DNA from: Alteriqipengyuania lutimaris
GTDB lineage: Bacteria; Pseudomonadota; Alphaproteobacteria; Sphingomonadales; Sphingomonadaceae
Assembly (NCBI RefSeq): GCF_003363135.1
Contig: NZ_QRBB01000001.1
Coordinates: forward strand, 2,392,501-2,456,500
Length of the DNA: 64,000 nucleotides
Direction of reading: 5' to 3'
Within the stretch, counting starts at the first letter, position 1; each line of letters opens with the position of its first letter. The position numbers and the translations under genes are program-made. Of the stretch, positions 28,109 through 38,828 are shown piece by piece. The notes beneath the pieces are model-generated. The model saw only the letters and a program-made list of their open reading frames with translations. It searched no databases and was not told the origin of the DNA.

Positions 28109-28381
28109 AGAGCGTAAAAAGCCGGCTCACCTTCGGCGGCCGGAAACGTGGGGTAGCGAAGGGGTATGGGGGGCAAGGTCATACACCGCCCATGGCACGG
28201 TGCGGCCCGGTAGGAAACGGGCAAGCGGAGCCTCCCCCGATAAGCCTCCCCCTGATCACAGAAGAGGATTCGGGGTGGTGCACTGCGCGATCAGACCCCT
28301 GCGGGTTTGTTATCAATCCGCGATCTCACCCTTTGAAGACGAGGGGAGAAGGAAATCTGGCGTGTTCCGTGAGGCGGACCC
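28109..28381. other. Intergenic stretch with no recognisable gene
   Basis: About 270 nt between the divergent repeat and the GNAT gene end. I compared it by eye with SRP RNA, RNase P RNA, tmRNA, 6S RNA and cobalamin riboswitches and found no match. It contains the words CCGGTAGGAAACGGGCAAGCGG and two near copies of CCTCCCCC(G/T)GAT at about 28231-28256. Content unknown. Confidence 0.3.
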
Positions 28382-29034
28382 TTACCGCGCCCGCTCTTTC
28401 ACCGGTCGCCAAAACGCCGTCGAATACGGCGAAAGAACCTCCCAGCCGAGCGAGTGATAGAGCAATCGGCCCTCCGCCGTCGCGACCAGCAATTGCGGTG
28501 TGGTATCATCGCGCCAATGCTGGCCGATGAGTCCCATCAATCCCCTGCCCAGCCCACAGCGACGAAACCCCGGCTCGACCACAATCCGATCATAGACGAA
28601 CGCATCTGAGTCCTGACCCCAGAAACCGCGTGCCGCCAGTTCGCCCGCCTCGTCGGTAATCTCCACCATCCCCGCTGCGCCACGATCCTCGACCCGAGCT
28701 ACAAAACCGTCGGGCACCGGTGCCGCAGCAGGGCGATCGCAAAAACGCATAAAATAGCCGGACGCCTGTACATCCCATTGCGACGGCAGAAAGCCGGCGA
28801 GGTCTGTCGCGAGGATGCAGGCTTTTATCGGTTCGCGCGGGTTGGCAATTATGCGCGCGAGCCTCGCGATGTCCGGGTCACCGGCGGGAAAAACCCACCG
28901 ACGCAGCTCGGCCTCGCTATCCGTCTCGACCCGGAACCCGCTTCCAGCCGCGACGGGCGAAGGCAATTGCCGGGCCAGTGACCGCCCGGCAAGCCATGCT
29001 CGCAGCAGGTCGGGCGATATCCCGCCCGCGCCCA

Positions 29035-29035
<1 letters not shown>
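28382..29035 (-). CDS. GNAT family N-acetyltransferase
   Basis: A 217-residue protein whose C-terminal half is a GNAT domain: IVVEPGFRRCGLGRGLMGLIGQHW carries the acetyl-CoA pyrophosphate-binding R-x-x-G-x-G, and LLYHSLGWEVLSPYST is the closing segment. The N-terminal 100 residues are unlike common GNATs. Its ATG overlaps the guaB stop by one base (TGATG), so it is translated with guaB. Substrate unknown. Confidence 0.85.
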
Positions 29036-31692
<2,657 letters not shown>

Positions 31693-31744
31693 GACCGGAA
31701 TATAGCGTCCAACCCCAAGCCTTGGCAATTCTCACCACATTGCT

Positions 31745-31765
31745 GTTCGTCGATTTTCTGCGAAC
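31745..31765. promoter_or_regulatory. Candidate PspF upstream activating site
   Basis: GTTCG and CGAAC flank 11 nt in the pspF-psp intergenic region, about 30-45 bp upstream of the sigma-54 element. Position and symmetry fit an enhancer site, but it is close to the promoter and unproven. Confidence 0.35.
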
Positions 31766-31791
31766 CCACGCAATTGCGCCAAATTCGCAGT

Positions 31792-31809
31792 TTGGCACGC
31801 CGGTTGCAA
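31792..31809 (+). promoter_or_regulatory. Sigma-54 (-24/-12) promoter of the psp operon
   Basis: TTGGCACGCCGGTTGCAA matches the -24/-12 consensus TGGCAC-N5-TTGCA. GG at 31794-31795 and GC at 31806-31807 have the required 10-bp spacing. Transcription would begin near 31819, ahead of the GAGGAGG ribosome site. It lies between pspF and the first psp operon gene. Confidence 0.88.
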
Positions 31810-31841
31810 TAATGAGGGCAAGCAAACGAGGAGGACCGATA

Positions 31842-31997
31842 ATGCACGAACAAGCCCACCCCAAACGCCACGCCGTCGGCAAGGCCGTGCTGGTCACCAT
31901 CCTCGCCGCGGGCACACTCGTCGCATTGAATCCGCTGCCTGCCGATGGCGCGCAGATCGACGGCCCGATTATGATACAGGTAACCGAAATCGCATGA
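31842..31997 (+). CDS. 51-aa membrane ORF leading the psp operon
   Basis: A short protein with an excellent ribosome site (GAGGAGG, 9 nt before ATG). The basic N terminus (MHEQAHPKRHAVGK) is followed by a hydrophobic stretch AVLVTILAAGTLVALNPL and a short tail. It may be a single transmembrane helix or a cleaved signal peptide (ADGA). Its stop overlaps an ATG at 31994 by 4 nt. No family was recognised. As first gene after the sigma-54 promoter it should be strongly induced by envelope stress. Confidence 0.7.
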   Translation: MHEQAHPKRHAVGKAVLVTILAAGTLVALNPLPADGAQIDGPIMIQVTEIA

Positions 31998-32185
31998 CCG
32001 ACCATACTGACCCGCCCGGCCGCAACGGCCGCCTCTCGCGCCTCGACAACGAGGTCGAGCGTCTGCGCCGCAGCCCGACCCCGACGCAGGAGCGTCGCTC
32101 GAGCGCGGAACGCGCCGCGGACTGGACAAACCCGGACCGGGTCAACGAGAAGCTCACCGATTTCATTTCATACGGAGCACCCTTT
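31994..32185 (+). other. In-frame 64-codon leader fused to pspA
   Basis: From ATG at 31994 (overlapping the previous stop as ATGA) the frame is open with no stop into pspA. It encodes a basic, Arg- and Pro-rich segment (NEVERLRRSPTPTQERRSSA). Codons up to about 32155 have the GC-rich third positions of real genes; the last eight codons before 32186 (ATT TCA TAC GGA GCA...) do not and contain a GGAG ribosome site. PspA could thus exist in a long (295 aa) and a normal (231 aa) form. Confidence 0.5.
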
Positions 32186-32881
32186 ATGGGCATTTTCAGC
32201 CGCACGCGAGACATCATCGCGGCCAATTTCAACGAAATGCTCGACAAGGCGGACGACCCTTCGAAGATGATCCGCATGATCATCCTCGAAATGGAGGAGA
32301 CGCTGGTCGAGGTTCGCGCGAGTGCCGCGCGTACGATCGCCGACCAGAAGGAAATGCACCGCCACTCGGTCAAGCTCGACAAGCTGCAGACCGACTGGGC
32401 CGAAAAGGCGCAGCTGGCGCTGAGCAAGGACCGCGAGGACCTCGCGCGCGCCGCGCTGGTCGAAAAGAAGAAGGCCGCCGACATGAGCGAGCAGCTCAAG
32501 GCGGAAATCAGCGTGCTCGACGATTCGCTGCGCGCCTACGAGGAAGACATCCACAAGCTGCAGAGCCGCCTGCGCGAGGCGCGCAGCCGCCAGTCGCAGA
32601 TCGCCGCCCGGCTCGAAAGCGCGGAAAACCGCGTGAAGCTGCGCAGCCTGATGACGACCGAGCGCGTGGACGAGGCGCTGACGCGCTTCGACGCGCTCGA
32701 GCGCCGGGTCGACTACGCGGAAGGACGCGCCGACCAGCTCAAGATGGAAAGCGAGAACTCCAAGCTCTCCCTGTCCGACGAAATCGCCGCGCTCGGCGGA
32801 TCGGACAAGGTCGACGAGGAACTCGAAGAAATGAAGCGCGCGCTCGGCAAGGGTGCCGACGACGCCAAGAAGGGAGACTGA
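32186..32881 (+). CDS. pspA: Phage shock protein A (IM30/Vipp1 family)
   Basis: A peripheral membrane coiled-coil protein that stabilises damaged inner membrane and inhibits PspF. It opens with the family amphipathic helix MGIFSRTRDIIAANFNEMLD and the conserved EDTLVE-like segment EMEETLVEVRASAART, then long helices. 231 residues from ATG at 32186, close to the E. coli length of 222. GGAG stands 9 nt before this ATG. See the separate entry for the in-frame extension from 31994. pspB follows 3 nt after the stop. Confidence 0.92.
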   Translation: MGIFSRTRDIIAANFNEMLDKADDPSKMIRMIILEMEETLVEVRASAARTIADQKEMHRHSVKLDKLQTDWAEKAQLALSKDREDLARAALVEKKKAADMSEQLKAEISVLDDSLRAYEEDIHKLQSRLREARSRQSQIAARLESAENRVKLRSLMTTERVDEALTRFDALERRVDYAEGRADQLKMESENSKLSLSDEIAALGGSDKVDEELEEMKRALGKGADDAKKGD

Positions 32882-32884
32882 CCC

Positions 32885-33199
32885 ATGGAAGATGTATTTC
32901 TACCGATCATCATCGTCGGCATGCTGTTCATCGGGCTGCCGTGGGTCATCCTGCACTACATTACCAAGTGGAAGACCTCGAACGGCGGCATCACAACCGA
33001 CGACGAAGCGCTGCTGGAAGAGCTCTACGCGCTCACCAAGCGGCTCGACGACCGGATGGATACGGTCGAGCGGCTGGTCGCCCACGACCATGCGGACTTC
33101 AAGCCCGCCCGGCTGATTGCCGACAATCCATCGGACAACGAGGAACTGGCCGAGCTGGAAGCACTGCTCGCCCAGAAGAGGAAGGAAACCCGCGCATGA
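32885..33199 (+). CDS. pspB: Phage shock protein B
   Basis: A 104-residue inner-membrane protein. One N-terminal helix (FLPIIIVGMLFIGLPWVILHYITKW) with the typical LPWxxxHY is followed by a cytosolic coiled coil containing RLDDRMDTVERLVAHDHADFK, equivalent to the E. coli PspB end ERIQALESILDAEHPNW. With PspC it senses stress and relieves PspA inhibition of PspF. It is longer than E. coli PspB (74) by an acidic C-terminal tail. Its stop overlaps the pspC start (ATGA). Confidence 0.9.
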   Translation: MEDVFLPIIIVGMLFIGLPWVILHYITKWKTSNGGITTDDEALLEELYALTKRLDDRMDTVERLVAHDHADFKPARLIADNPSDNEELAELEALLAQKRKETRA

Positions 33200-33576
33200 A
33201 CACGCCCCGCACCACGCTCTACAAGGACAAGCAGAACGCGAAGCTGATGGGCGTCTGCTCGGGCCTCGCGGACTATACCGGGGTCGACGCGCTCTGGTGG
33301 CGGCTCGGCATGCTGTTCATGGTCTTTGCGACCAGCGGCCTCGTCCTGCCGATCTATCTCTTGGCCGGCCTGCTGCTCGATGCCAAGCCGCACCACCTCT
33401 ACACCGAGGACAAGCAGGAACAGAGATACTGGCAGGGCGTGCGCGCCAATCCGAACCGCACCGCCCGCGAAATCCGCGGCAAGCTGCGCGAGATCGACCG
33501 CCGGCTGGCGAATGTGGAGGAGCACTACGTGAGCTCCAACCCGCGCCTCGACGCCGAAATCGAACGCCTGCGCTGA
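33196..33576 (+). CDS. pspC: Phage shock protein C
   Basis: A 126-residue membrane protein with the PspC domain: LYKDKQNAKLMGVCSGLADYTGVD, then one or two hydrophobic segments (LWWRLGMLFMVFATSGLVLPI and YLLAGLLLDAKP). The C-terminal helix EIRGKLREIDRRLANVEEHYVSSNPRLD would project into the periplasm or cytosol. The sensor partner of PspB. Starts at ATG 33196 with GGAAA upstream. Confidence 0.92.
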   Translation: MNTPRTTLYKDKQNAKLMGVCSGLADYTGVDALWWRLGMLFMVFATSGLVLPIYLLAGLLLDAKPHHLYTEDKQEQRYWQGVRANPNRTAREIRGKLREIDRRLANVEEHYVSSNPRLDAEIERLR

Positions 33577-33603
33577 ACCAGTTAACAAGGGAAGGAGGAA
33601 AAA

Positions 33604-33915
33604 ATGGGCGAACTGATCCCCATTGCCGGCATTATCATGGGCTGCATGATCCCGATCACCGCATTGTGGACCAAGCACCAGCAGAAGCTGGCAGAGATGC
33701 AGATCGAGACCACCGCCAGCGCCAGCGCCGAAAAGGCCGCGCAATACGCCTCTCAGATCCAGCGGCTCGAAGACCGGGTCCAGGTGCTCGAACGGATCGT
33801 GACCGACAAGGGCTACGACGTCGCCACCCAGATCGAGGCACTGCGCGATGCGCGCAGTCACGATAAAGCCGCCAGCGGTACGCCGTTGGGCTTCGAAAGC
33901 CGGGAGAAGGCGTGA
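33604..33915 (+). CDS. PspB-like membrane coiled-coil protein, paralogue 1
   Basis: A 103-residue protein with a strong ribosome site (GGAGG). N-terminal hydrophobic segment IPIAGIIMGCMIPITALWT, then a charged coiled coil (KHQQKLAEMQIETTASASAEKAAQYASQ, abbreviated) and the motif DRVQVLERIVTDKGYDVATQIEALRD. The motif aligns with PspB (RIQALESILDAEHPNW). A plausible extra PspB-type sensor or PspA/PspC partner; no function is established. Starts 27 nt after pspC. Confidence 0.82.
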   Translation: MGELIPIAGIIMGCMIPITALWTKHQQKLAEMQIETTASASAEKAAQYASQIQRLEDRVQVLERIVTDKGYDVATQIEALRDARSHDKAASGTPLGFESREKA

Positions 33916-34250
33916 TGGATTTCGGCGGACCAACCTTCGTTATCGCGATCATCGCGCTGTGCACTGCCGGATGGCTCATCAACAACTGGATCCGCGCCAA
34001 GCACGGTTACGACCTGGAGGACGAATGGGGCGGCAAGACGCCCCGGGCCGACAAGTCCGCAGAAACCGACGCGCTGCGGGCCGAAAACGCCAAGCTCGTC
34101 GACCGGCTGGACGACCACGCGCAGCGCCTCAAAGTGCTGGAGCGGATCGTGACCGAGCGCGGCTATTCGCTCTCCGACGAGATCGAAGCGCTACGGCGCG
34201 ACGAAAGCAGCGGTGTCCCGATCGACACCGGCAGAAAGGAACGTGTCTGA
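33915..34250 (+). CDS. PspB-like membrane coiled-coil protein, paralogue 2
   Basis: A 111-residue protein. The ATG at 33915 overlaps the previous stop (TGATG); a GTG one codon earlier is possible. Helix FVIAIIALCTAGWLINNWI, then RAKHGYDLEDEWGG, a coiled coil (ALRAENAKLVDRLDDHAQRL) and LKVLERIVTERGYSLSDEIEALRR. It shares the KHGY-[DP]-LE segment with paralogue 3, so these two are the closest pair. Confidence 0.82.
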   Translation: MDFGGPTFVIAIIALCTAGWLINNWIRAKHGYDLEDEWGGKTPRADKSAETDALRAENAKLVDRLDDHAQRLKVLERIVTERGYSLSDEIEALRRDESSGVPIDTGRKERV

Positions 34251-34567
34251 TGCCTTTCGCAATGACATCCGAAGTGATCGCCATCGTCGGCCTCGCCGGT
34301 GTGGCAGGCTGGGTCCTCACCACCTGGATGCGGATCAAGCACGGCTACCCGCTCGAAAACAGCTGGGGCAAGGCGATCTATCCCAAGGGCAGCGAAGAGC
34401 GGGTGAAACTGCTGACGCAGGAAAACGCGCAGCTTCGCGCAGAGCTCGGATCGATCAAGGACCGGCTCGGCAATGTGGAGCGGATCGTGACCGACAGCGG
34501 CTACCAGCTGACCCACGAGATCGAGACGCTGAGAGAGACCGGACGCGACAAGCAGGAGGCACACTGA
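34250..34567 (+). CDS. PspB-like membrane coiled-coil protein, paralogue 3
   Basis: A 105-residue protein whose start overlaps the previous stop (TGATG). Helix VIAIVGLAGVAGWVLTTWM, then RIKHGYPLENSWGKAIYPKG, coiled coil LLTQENAQLRAELGSIKDRL and the motif GNVERIVTDSGYQLTHEIETLRE. Likely a tandem duplicate of paralogue 2, from the shared KHGY-x-LE-x-x-WG segment. Confidence 0.82.
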   Translation: MPFAMTSEVIAIVGLAGVAGWVLTTWMRIKHGYPLENSWGKAIYPKGSEERVKLLTQENAQLRAELGSIKDRLGNVERIVTDSGYQLTHEIETLRETGRDKQEAH

Positions 34568-34863
34568 TGAGTTTCTGGAGCGCCATCGTCCTGATCGTCC
34601 TGATCGGTGCCGCCGCCAGCATTCTGCGCGCGCGCTACAACGCACAGGCGGGGATCACCGAAGACATGATGGGCAACCAGACCATCACCCACCGCCCCGA
34701 TCCGGAGCCGCGGGCGGACCCGGAGGCCGAGCGCGAGATTGCCGCGCTCAAGGAGCGGATCGCGGTGCTCGAACGCATCGCCTACGACAAGAACAGCGCC
34801 ACCGCGCAGGAGCGTGCACGCATCTCCGCCGAGATCGACGCGCTGCGCGAAGAGCAGGACTAG
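34567..34863 (+). CDS. PspB-like membrane coiled-coil protein, paralogue 4
   Basis: A 98-residue protein whose start again overlaps the preceding stop (TGATG). Helix MSFWSAIVLIVLIGAAASILRA, a Pro/Arg linker (HRPDPEPRADPEAE), then IAALKERIAVLERIAYDKNSATAQERARIS. The GY of the motif is lost (DKNSA), and an insertion separates it from the closing EIDALRE. The most divergent of the four adjacent copies. Confidence 0.8.
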   Translation: MSFWSAIVLIVLIGAAASILRARYNAQAGITEDMMGNQTITHRPDPEPRADPEAEREIAALKERIAVLERIAYDKNSATAQERARISAEIDALREEQD

Positions 34864-34910
34864 CGCCCGCACTGCGGCACACCCGAACCCGACCACACAG
34901 GATTGAAGTC

Positions 34911-35144
34911 ATGGAGCCGACACTCGTTATCGCCGCCGCCGCGCTTCTGGGCCTCGGCATGGTTGCCGCCGCGCTGCTTCGCGCCTGGGAAGGCTGGCTG
35001 GCGTATAAGCGCCGCGAGCTGGATGCGGTCGCCCGGGGCGACCGGGCGCTGGAGGATGCACGCGGCACCGCACCCATCGCCATCGCCGACCTGCGCGAAC
35101 GCATCCGCAAGCTCGAAGCCATCGCGAGCGGCGTCGACCTGTGA
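34911..35144 (+). CDS. Short PspB-like membrane protein, paralogue 5
   Basis: A 77-residue protein, close to E. coli PspB in length. Helix LVIAAAALLGLGMVAAALLRAWEGWLAY, then a helix with ELDAVARGDRALEDARG and the terminal IADLRERIRKLEAIASGVDL, which keeps the PspB-like R-E-R-I-x-x-L-E-x-I pattern but lacks the D-x-G-Y. AGGA stands 9 nt before ATG 34911. The next ORF overlaps its stop. Confidence 0.75.
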   Translation: MEPTLVIAAAALLGLGMVAAALLRAWEGWLAYKRRELDAVARGDRALEDARGTAPIAIADLRERIRKLEAIASGVDL

Positions 35145-35317
35145 GCGGCGCGCGCAGCCAGGCGGCACAGGCAGGCATCGGGCTCGGCAGCGCGATCGCC
35201 GTCGCCATCTCCTGGTCGCTCCACCAGTCGATCGTCTGGGCGATCGTCCACGGCTTTCTTTCGTGGTTATACGTGATCTATTATGCGCTGACGCGCGAAG
35301 GCGGGCTTGCGGGTTGA
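35141..35317 (+). CDS. 58-aa hydrophobic ORF closing the psp operon
   Basis: Read from GTG at 35141, overlapping the previous stop (GTGA). It encodes a mostly hydrophobic protein with two likely helices (GIGLGSAIAVAISWSLHQSIV and WAIVHGFLSWLYVIYYALT) and a short polar tail. Too short for reliable homology, but codon use and coupling support it. Downstream follows an inverted-repeat element. Confidence 0.62.
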   Translation: MSGARSQAAQAGIGLGSAIAVAISWSLHQSIVWAIVHGFLSWLYVIYYALTREGGLAG

Positions 35318-35335
35318 TCGCGCCTTCCACCAGAC

Positions 35336-35452
35336 CCGCTCGTCCTGAGCTTGTCGAAGGACCGTATTTTCTTCTAGCGAGCGGACGAAGAAGAAGGACG
35401 AGCGTTGGGGCATCCTGCCCCCTCTGCGAGTCCGACAAGCTCAGGGTGAGCG
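35336..35452. repeat. Inverted-repeat element of the CTGAGCTTGTCGA family, copy 2
   Basis: The left arm (from 35336) contains GTCCTGAGCTTGTCGAAGGA, and the right arm ends at 35452 with GACAAGCTCAGGGTGAGCGG. The 60-nt centre carries TTTTCTTCT and GAAGAAGGACGAGCG as in copy 1 at 22579-22669. Its right end, GAGCGGAG, supplies the only Shine-Dalgarno-like sequence before the sufE start. Confidence 0.8.
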
Positions 35453-35461
35453 GAGCATAAT

Positions 35462-35869
35462 TTGAGATCTCTCGACGATATCCGCGAAGAATACGAATTC
35501 CTCGAAGGCGACGAACGCTATCGCCTGCTGATCGAGCTGGGGCGCGAGCTGGAGGACATGCCAGACGCGCTCAAGACCGACGCCACGCTGGTGCGCGGCT
35601 GTTCGGCGGCGGTGTGGGTCTATCCCACCGGAGAAGGCGAGAAGCTGCATTTTCTCGCCGATAGCAACGCCGCGATCACCAAGGGCATCGTCGCGCTGGT
35701 GATCGCCGCAGTGCAGGACCGCCCGGCTGCCGAGGTGGCCGGGATGGATGTGGTCGGCGCGCTCGAACCCTTCGACCTCAAGAACCAGCTTTCGAGCAAC
35801 CGGACGCAGGGCGTGCCCAATATGATCGCACTGGTGAAGGAACACGCCGCGCGGATCGCGGCTGGCTGA
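35462..35869 (+). CDS. sufE: SufE family cysteine desulfuration protein
   Basis: A 135-residue sulfur acceptor for the SufS cysteine desulfurase in Fe-S cluster assembly. The active Cys lies in LVRGCSAAVWVYPT (around residue 50), and LTGNRTQGVPNM-like SSNRTQGVPNMIALVKEHA closes the fold. The start is TTG at 35462, with GGAG nine bases upstream from the flanking repeat element. No other suf gene lies here. Confidence 0.9.
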   Translation: MRSLDDIREEYEFLEGDERYRLLIELGRELEDMPDALKTDATLVRGCSAAVWVYPTGEGEKLHFLADSNAAITKGIVALVIAAVQDRPAAEVAGMDVVGALEPFDLKNQLSSNRTQGVPNMIALVKEHAARIAAG

Positions 35870-35947
35870 CCGACCGGCGTCTCGCGCGGTCGCACCCCTG
35901 ACCTGCTAAAGCACCATGCGAGCGGGAGCGCCCCGGGGGGCCGCCCA

Positions 35948-36772
35948 TCACCGCCTCGTATAGTCGATCCGGATCCGGACCCAGCTGCCGATCTGCGGCT
36001 TTCCCCCCAGCGACGGCGGATGCACCCGGAACTGCCATGCGGCGGCCAGGATCGCGCGGTTCATCATCGAGCCCTGGGGGTATTCTTCGATCGGCACGCA
36101 ATCGACCACCCGAAAGTCCGGCGCGGTGCGGCATGCGATCAGGCCCCAGCCCGGACCCGTCGCGGTGGAGAGATAGCCGGCCAGTTCGCTGTCGCGCGGC
36201 TCGCGATACCAGCGCGCGGCATAGAGCGGCTGCCCATCGGGCGCGGTGCCGACCACATCGGAATCCCTGACGCCCGATCGCGAGCCGCTGTCGACCGGCC
36301 CGTAGACATCCCTCGGCGCATCCTGCTTCGATGGGCGCGCCGGAGCCCGGGGAGCGGCCTGCGGCGCGGGCAGCTGGAACGGCGTCGGAATGATCGGCTG
36401 CGGCCTCGGCGCAGCGGGCACGGCCTCGGGCTGCACGACTTGCGGGCGTTCGATCGGCGGGCGCTCGATCTGCGGGTCGGAAGGGTCCGGCGGCTGCGCG
36501 GCCGTGGGCGCGGTATCGCTCGGCTCCTGCTCGGCCCGCTCCGCATCGTCCGGGGAATCGTTCCGTGCCTTGAGGTCGACCACCGTGACACCGCCCGCCG
36601 GGGCCGCCGGATCGTCATGCATGTTCAGCGTCAGGAGGACGATCAGCAGGATCGCCTCGATCAGCAGCGCGGCGACGATCCCGATCAGCCGCCGCCCGCG
36701 CTCGCTGCGCAAAGGCGCGAAGTGCGGGTGATCGTCGAGGGAGTCTGCTGGGGGCAATTGTGCCAGGGGCAA
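35948..36772 (-). CDS. TonB-like membrane-anchored protein
   Basis: A 274-residue protein with one N-terminal transmembrane helix (RLIGIVAALLIEAILLIVLLTL, about residues 28-49), a Pro-rich acidic then PAP-type linker (PPIERPQVVQPEAVPAAPRP) and a C-terminal globular domain with two Cys (IACRTAPDFRVVDC) ending VRIRIDYTRR, as in TonB energy-transducer domains. The start is TTG at 36772 with GAGG five bases before it. No exbB or exbD is adjacent, so partner and role are inferred only. Confidence 0.72.
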   Translation of the reverse strand: MPLAQLPPADSLDDHPHFAPLRSERGRRLIGIVAALLIEAILLIVLLTLNMHDDPAAPAGGVTVVDLKARNDSPDDAERAEQEPSDTAPTAAQPPDPSDPQIERPPIERPQVVQPEAVPAAPRPQPIIPTPFQLPAPQAAPRAPARPSKQDAPRDVYGPVDSGSRSGVRDSDVVGTAPDGQPLYAARWYREPRDSELAGYLSTATGPGWGLIACRTAPDFRVVDCVPIEEYPQGSMMNRAILAAAWQFRVHPPSLGGKPQIGSWVRIRIDYTRR

Positions 36773-36877
36773 CGGGGCCTCAGGGGAAATGGATCGGGCG
36801 CAAGCGTTACACCGGAGGCGATGTCATAGGTTGCCCGGGTGGGTGGGACAAGCGCAGGCACGCCCGAGGGCGGTGAC

Positions 36878-37442
<565 letters not shown>

Positions 37443-37446
<4 letters not shown>

Positions 37447-38231
37447 GTTGCGTCCTCCTTCACCGCTCCCGAGCGTGCTCGCCCCGGTTCCGCTCGCATG
37501 GAGCGTCGTGCGGCGGGCAATGCCCACCATGGCAACTGGGGGCGGTGGTGATGTTCAAGATGATAGCCGAAATGGAAACAGGTGAACAAGCTTGCAAGCG
37601 TGCCGAAATCGTCGCTGCGCGCATTGTGCCGGTCGGGGAACGGCTCCGCCGCGTGGCGGTGCGGGCGGTAGGTGCCGAAATAGAAGAGCTGGAACGAGCT
37701 GGCGATCGCCGGCAGGCCGTAGAGCAGCACCAGCTGCGCCATCGGCACGTCGAACACCAGCCAGTAGAGCGCCACCACGCCGTTGACCCACACAAGCGAG
37801 CTCCAGCCGAAATAGCGCTTCAGGAAAGTGCCGTACCAGCGCAGCACGTCGCGCGGATTGCCGGCGTCGAAATCGGGATCGCCGTTCGTACCGACATGGC
37901 GGTGATGCGCGAAATGCGCCTCGCGCATCCGCTTCCACGGAAAACCGGCGTAGAGGAACAGGAGAGCCGCACCGATCGCGGCATTGGCGCGCGGCCTGCC
38001 GGGCACCAGCGATCCGTGCATCGCATCGTGGCTGACGATGAAAAGCCCGACCGACAGCCAGCATTGCACGGCCGCCATCGTCAGCGCGAGCGGCAGGCTC
38101 GCCCAGGTCAGCTCGAAGACGAACAGCGCGTAGATGTGCAGCGCCAGCCATCCGCCGAAGACGGCCGCAGCCAGCGCCAGGCCGGTAACGGCCTGCCGGG
38201 TGCGATCGGTGCTGGGATGGGTGTGGTCCAC
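37443..38231 (-). CDS. crtW: Beta-carotene ketolase
   Basis: A 262-residue membrane di-iron oxygenase introducing 4-keto groups in beta-carotene or zeaxanthin. His clusters are HDAMHGSL, HFAHHRHVG and YHLEHHHRPQLPWW, with several hydrophobic helices between. The start codon is GTG at 38231. It is coupled to crtZ downstream. Other carotenoid genes (crtI, crtB, crtY) are not in this window. Confidence 0.93.
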
Positions 38232-38274
38232 CCAGACGCGCTAGATGACTGGCGCGCCTATGAAAAGGCGGACC

Positions 38275-38706
38275 TTAGCCCGCCTGCCCCTGGCACTGTT
38301 CGTCGGGCGCGCCCTTGGGGAAGAAATACTCTGCGATTTCCTCGCCGATCCGCGCCGGACGCAGCGTTTCGGCATCGATGCAGCACCAGCTCGACTTGAC
38401 CTCCGCCAGCACTTCCTCGCCCCGCTCGATCACGGTGTGATAGAATGCGCGGGCGCCGCGCGTGCTTTCCAGCACGGTGCGGGCGATCACGTCGTCTTCG
38501 AGGAAGGCGGGCTTGCGATAGGTGATCTCGTGCTTGAGAGCGACCCACGCCCGCTCCGCCACAGCCTCTGCAGGCGCGAATTTCTGCCAGTGCGCCAGCA
38601 CCGCGTCCTGCACCCAGCCAAGGTAGCGCGCGTTGTTCACGTGCCCCATGAAATCGATATCGGCAGGCTTGATGTCGATCGGGTGAGCGAAGGGTTTTGC
38701 TGACAT
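38275..38706 (-). CDS. Acyl-CoA thioesterase (4HBT hotdog fold)
   Basis: A 143-residue hotdog-fold thioesterase. The 4-hydroxybenzoyl-CoA thioesterase-type motif DIDFMGHVNNARYLGWVQDA contains the catalytic Asp equivalent. The rest follows the YbgC/FadM-like layout. It stands 43 nt upstream of crtW on the same strand. Substrate unknown; long-chain or aromatic acyl-CoA are candidates. Confidence 0.88.
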   Translation of the reverse strand: MSAKPFAHPIDIKPADIDFMGHVNNARYLGWVQDAVLAHWQKFAPAEAVAERAWVALKHEITYRKPAFLEDDVIARTVLESTRGARAFYHTVIERGEEVLAEVKSSWCCIDAETLRPARIGEEIAEYFFPKGAPDEQCQGQAG

Positions 38707-38828
38707 GACTGTAAGTTAGACCCGAAGCCCTTACAATACCATGACCAACGCGGCCCATTGCGCGGATTTTTTCCCGCGGCGCAGTCTGCGTGTTGCAACG
38801 AAATCGCGCGCCATGCACTAGAGTGGGC

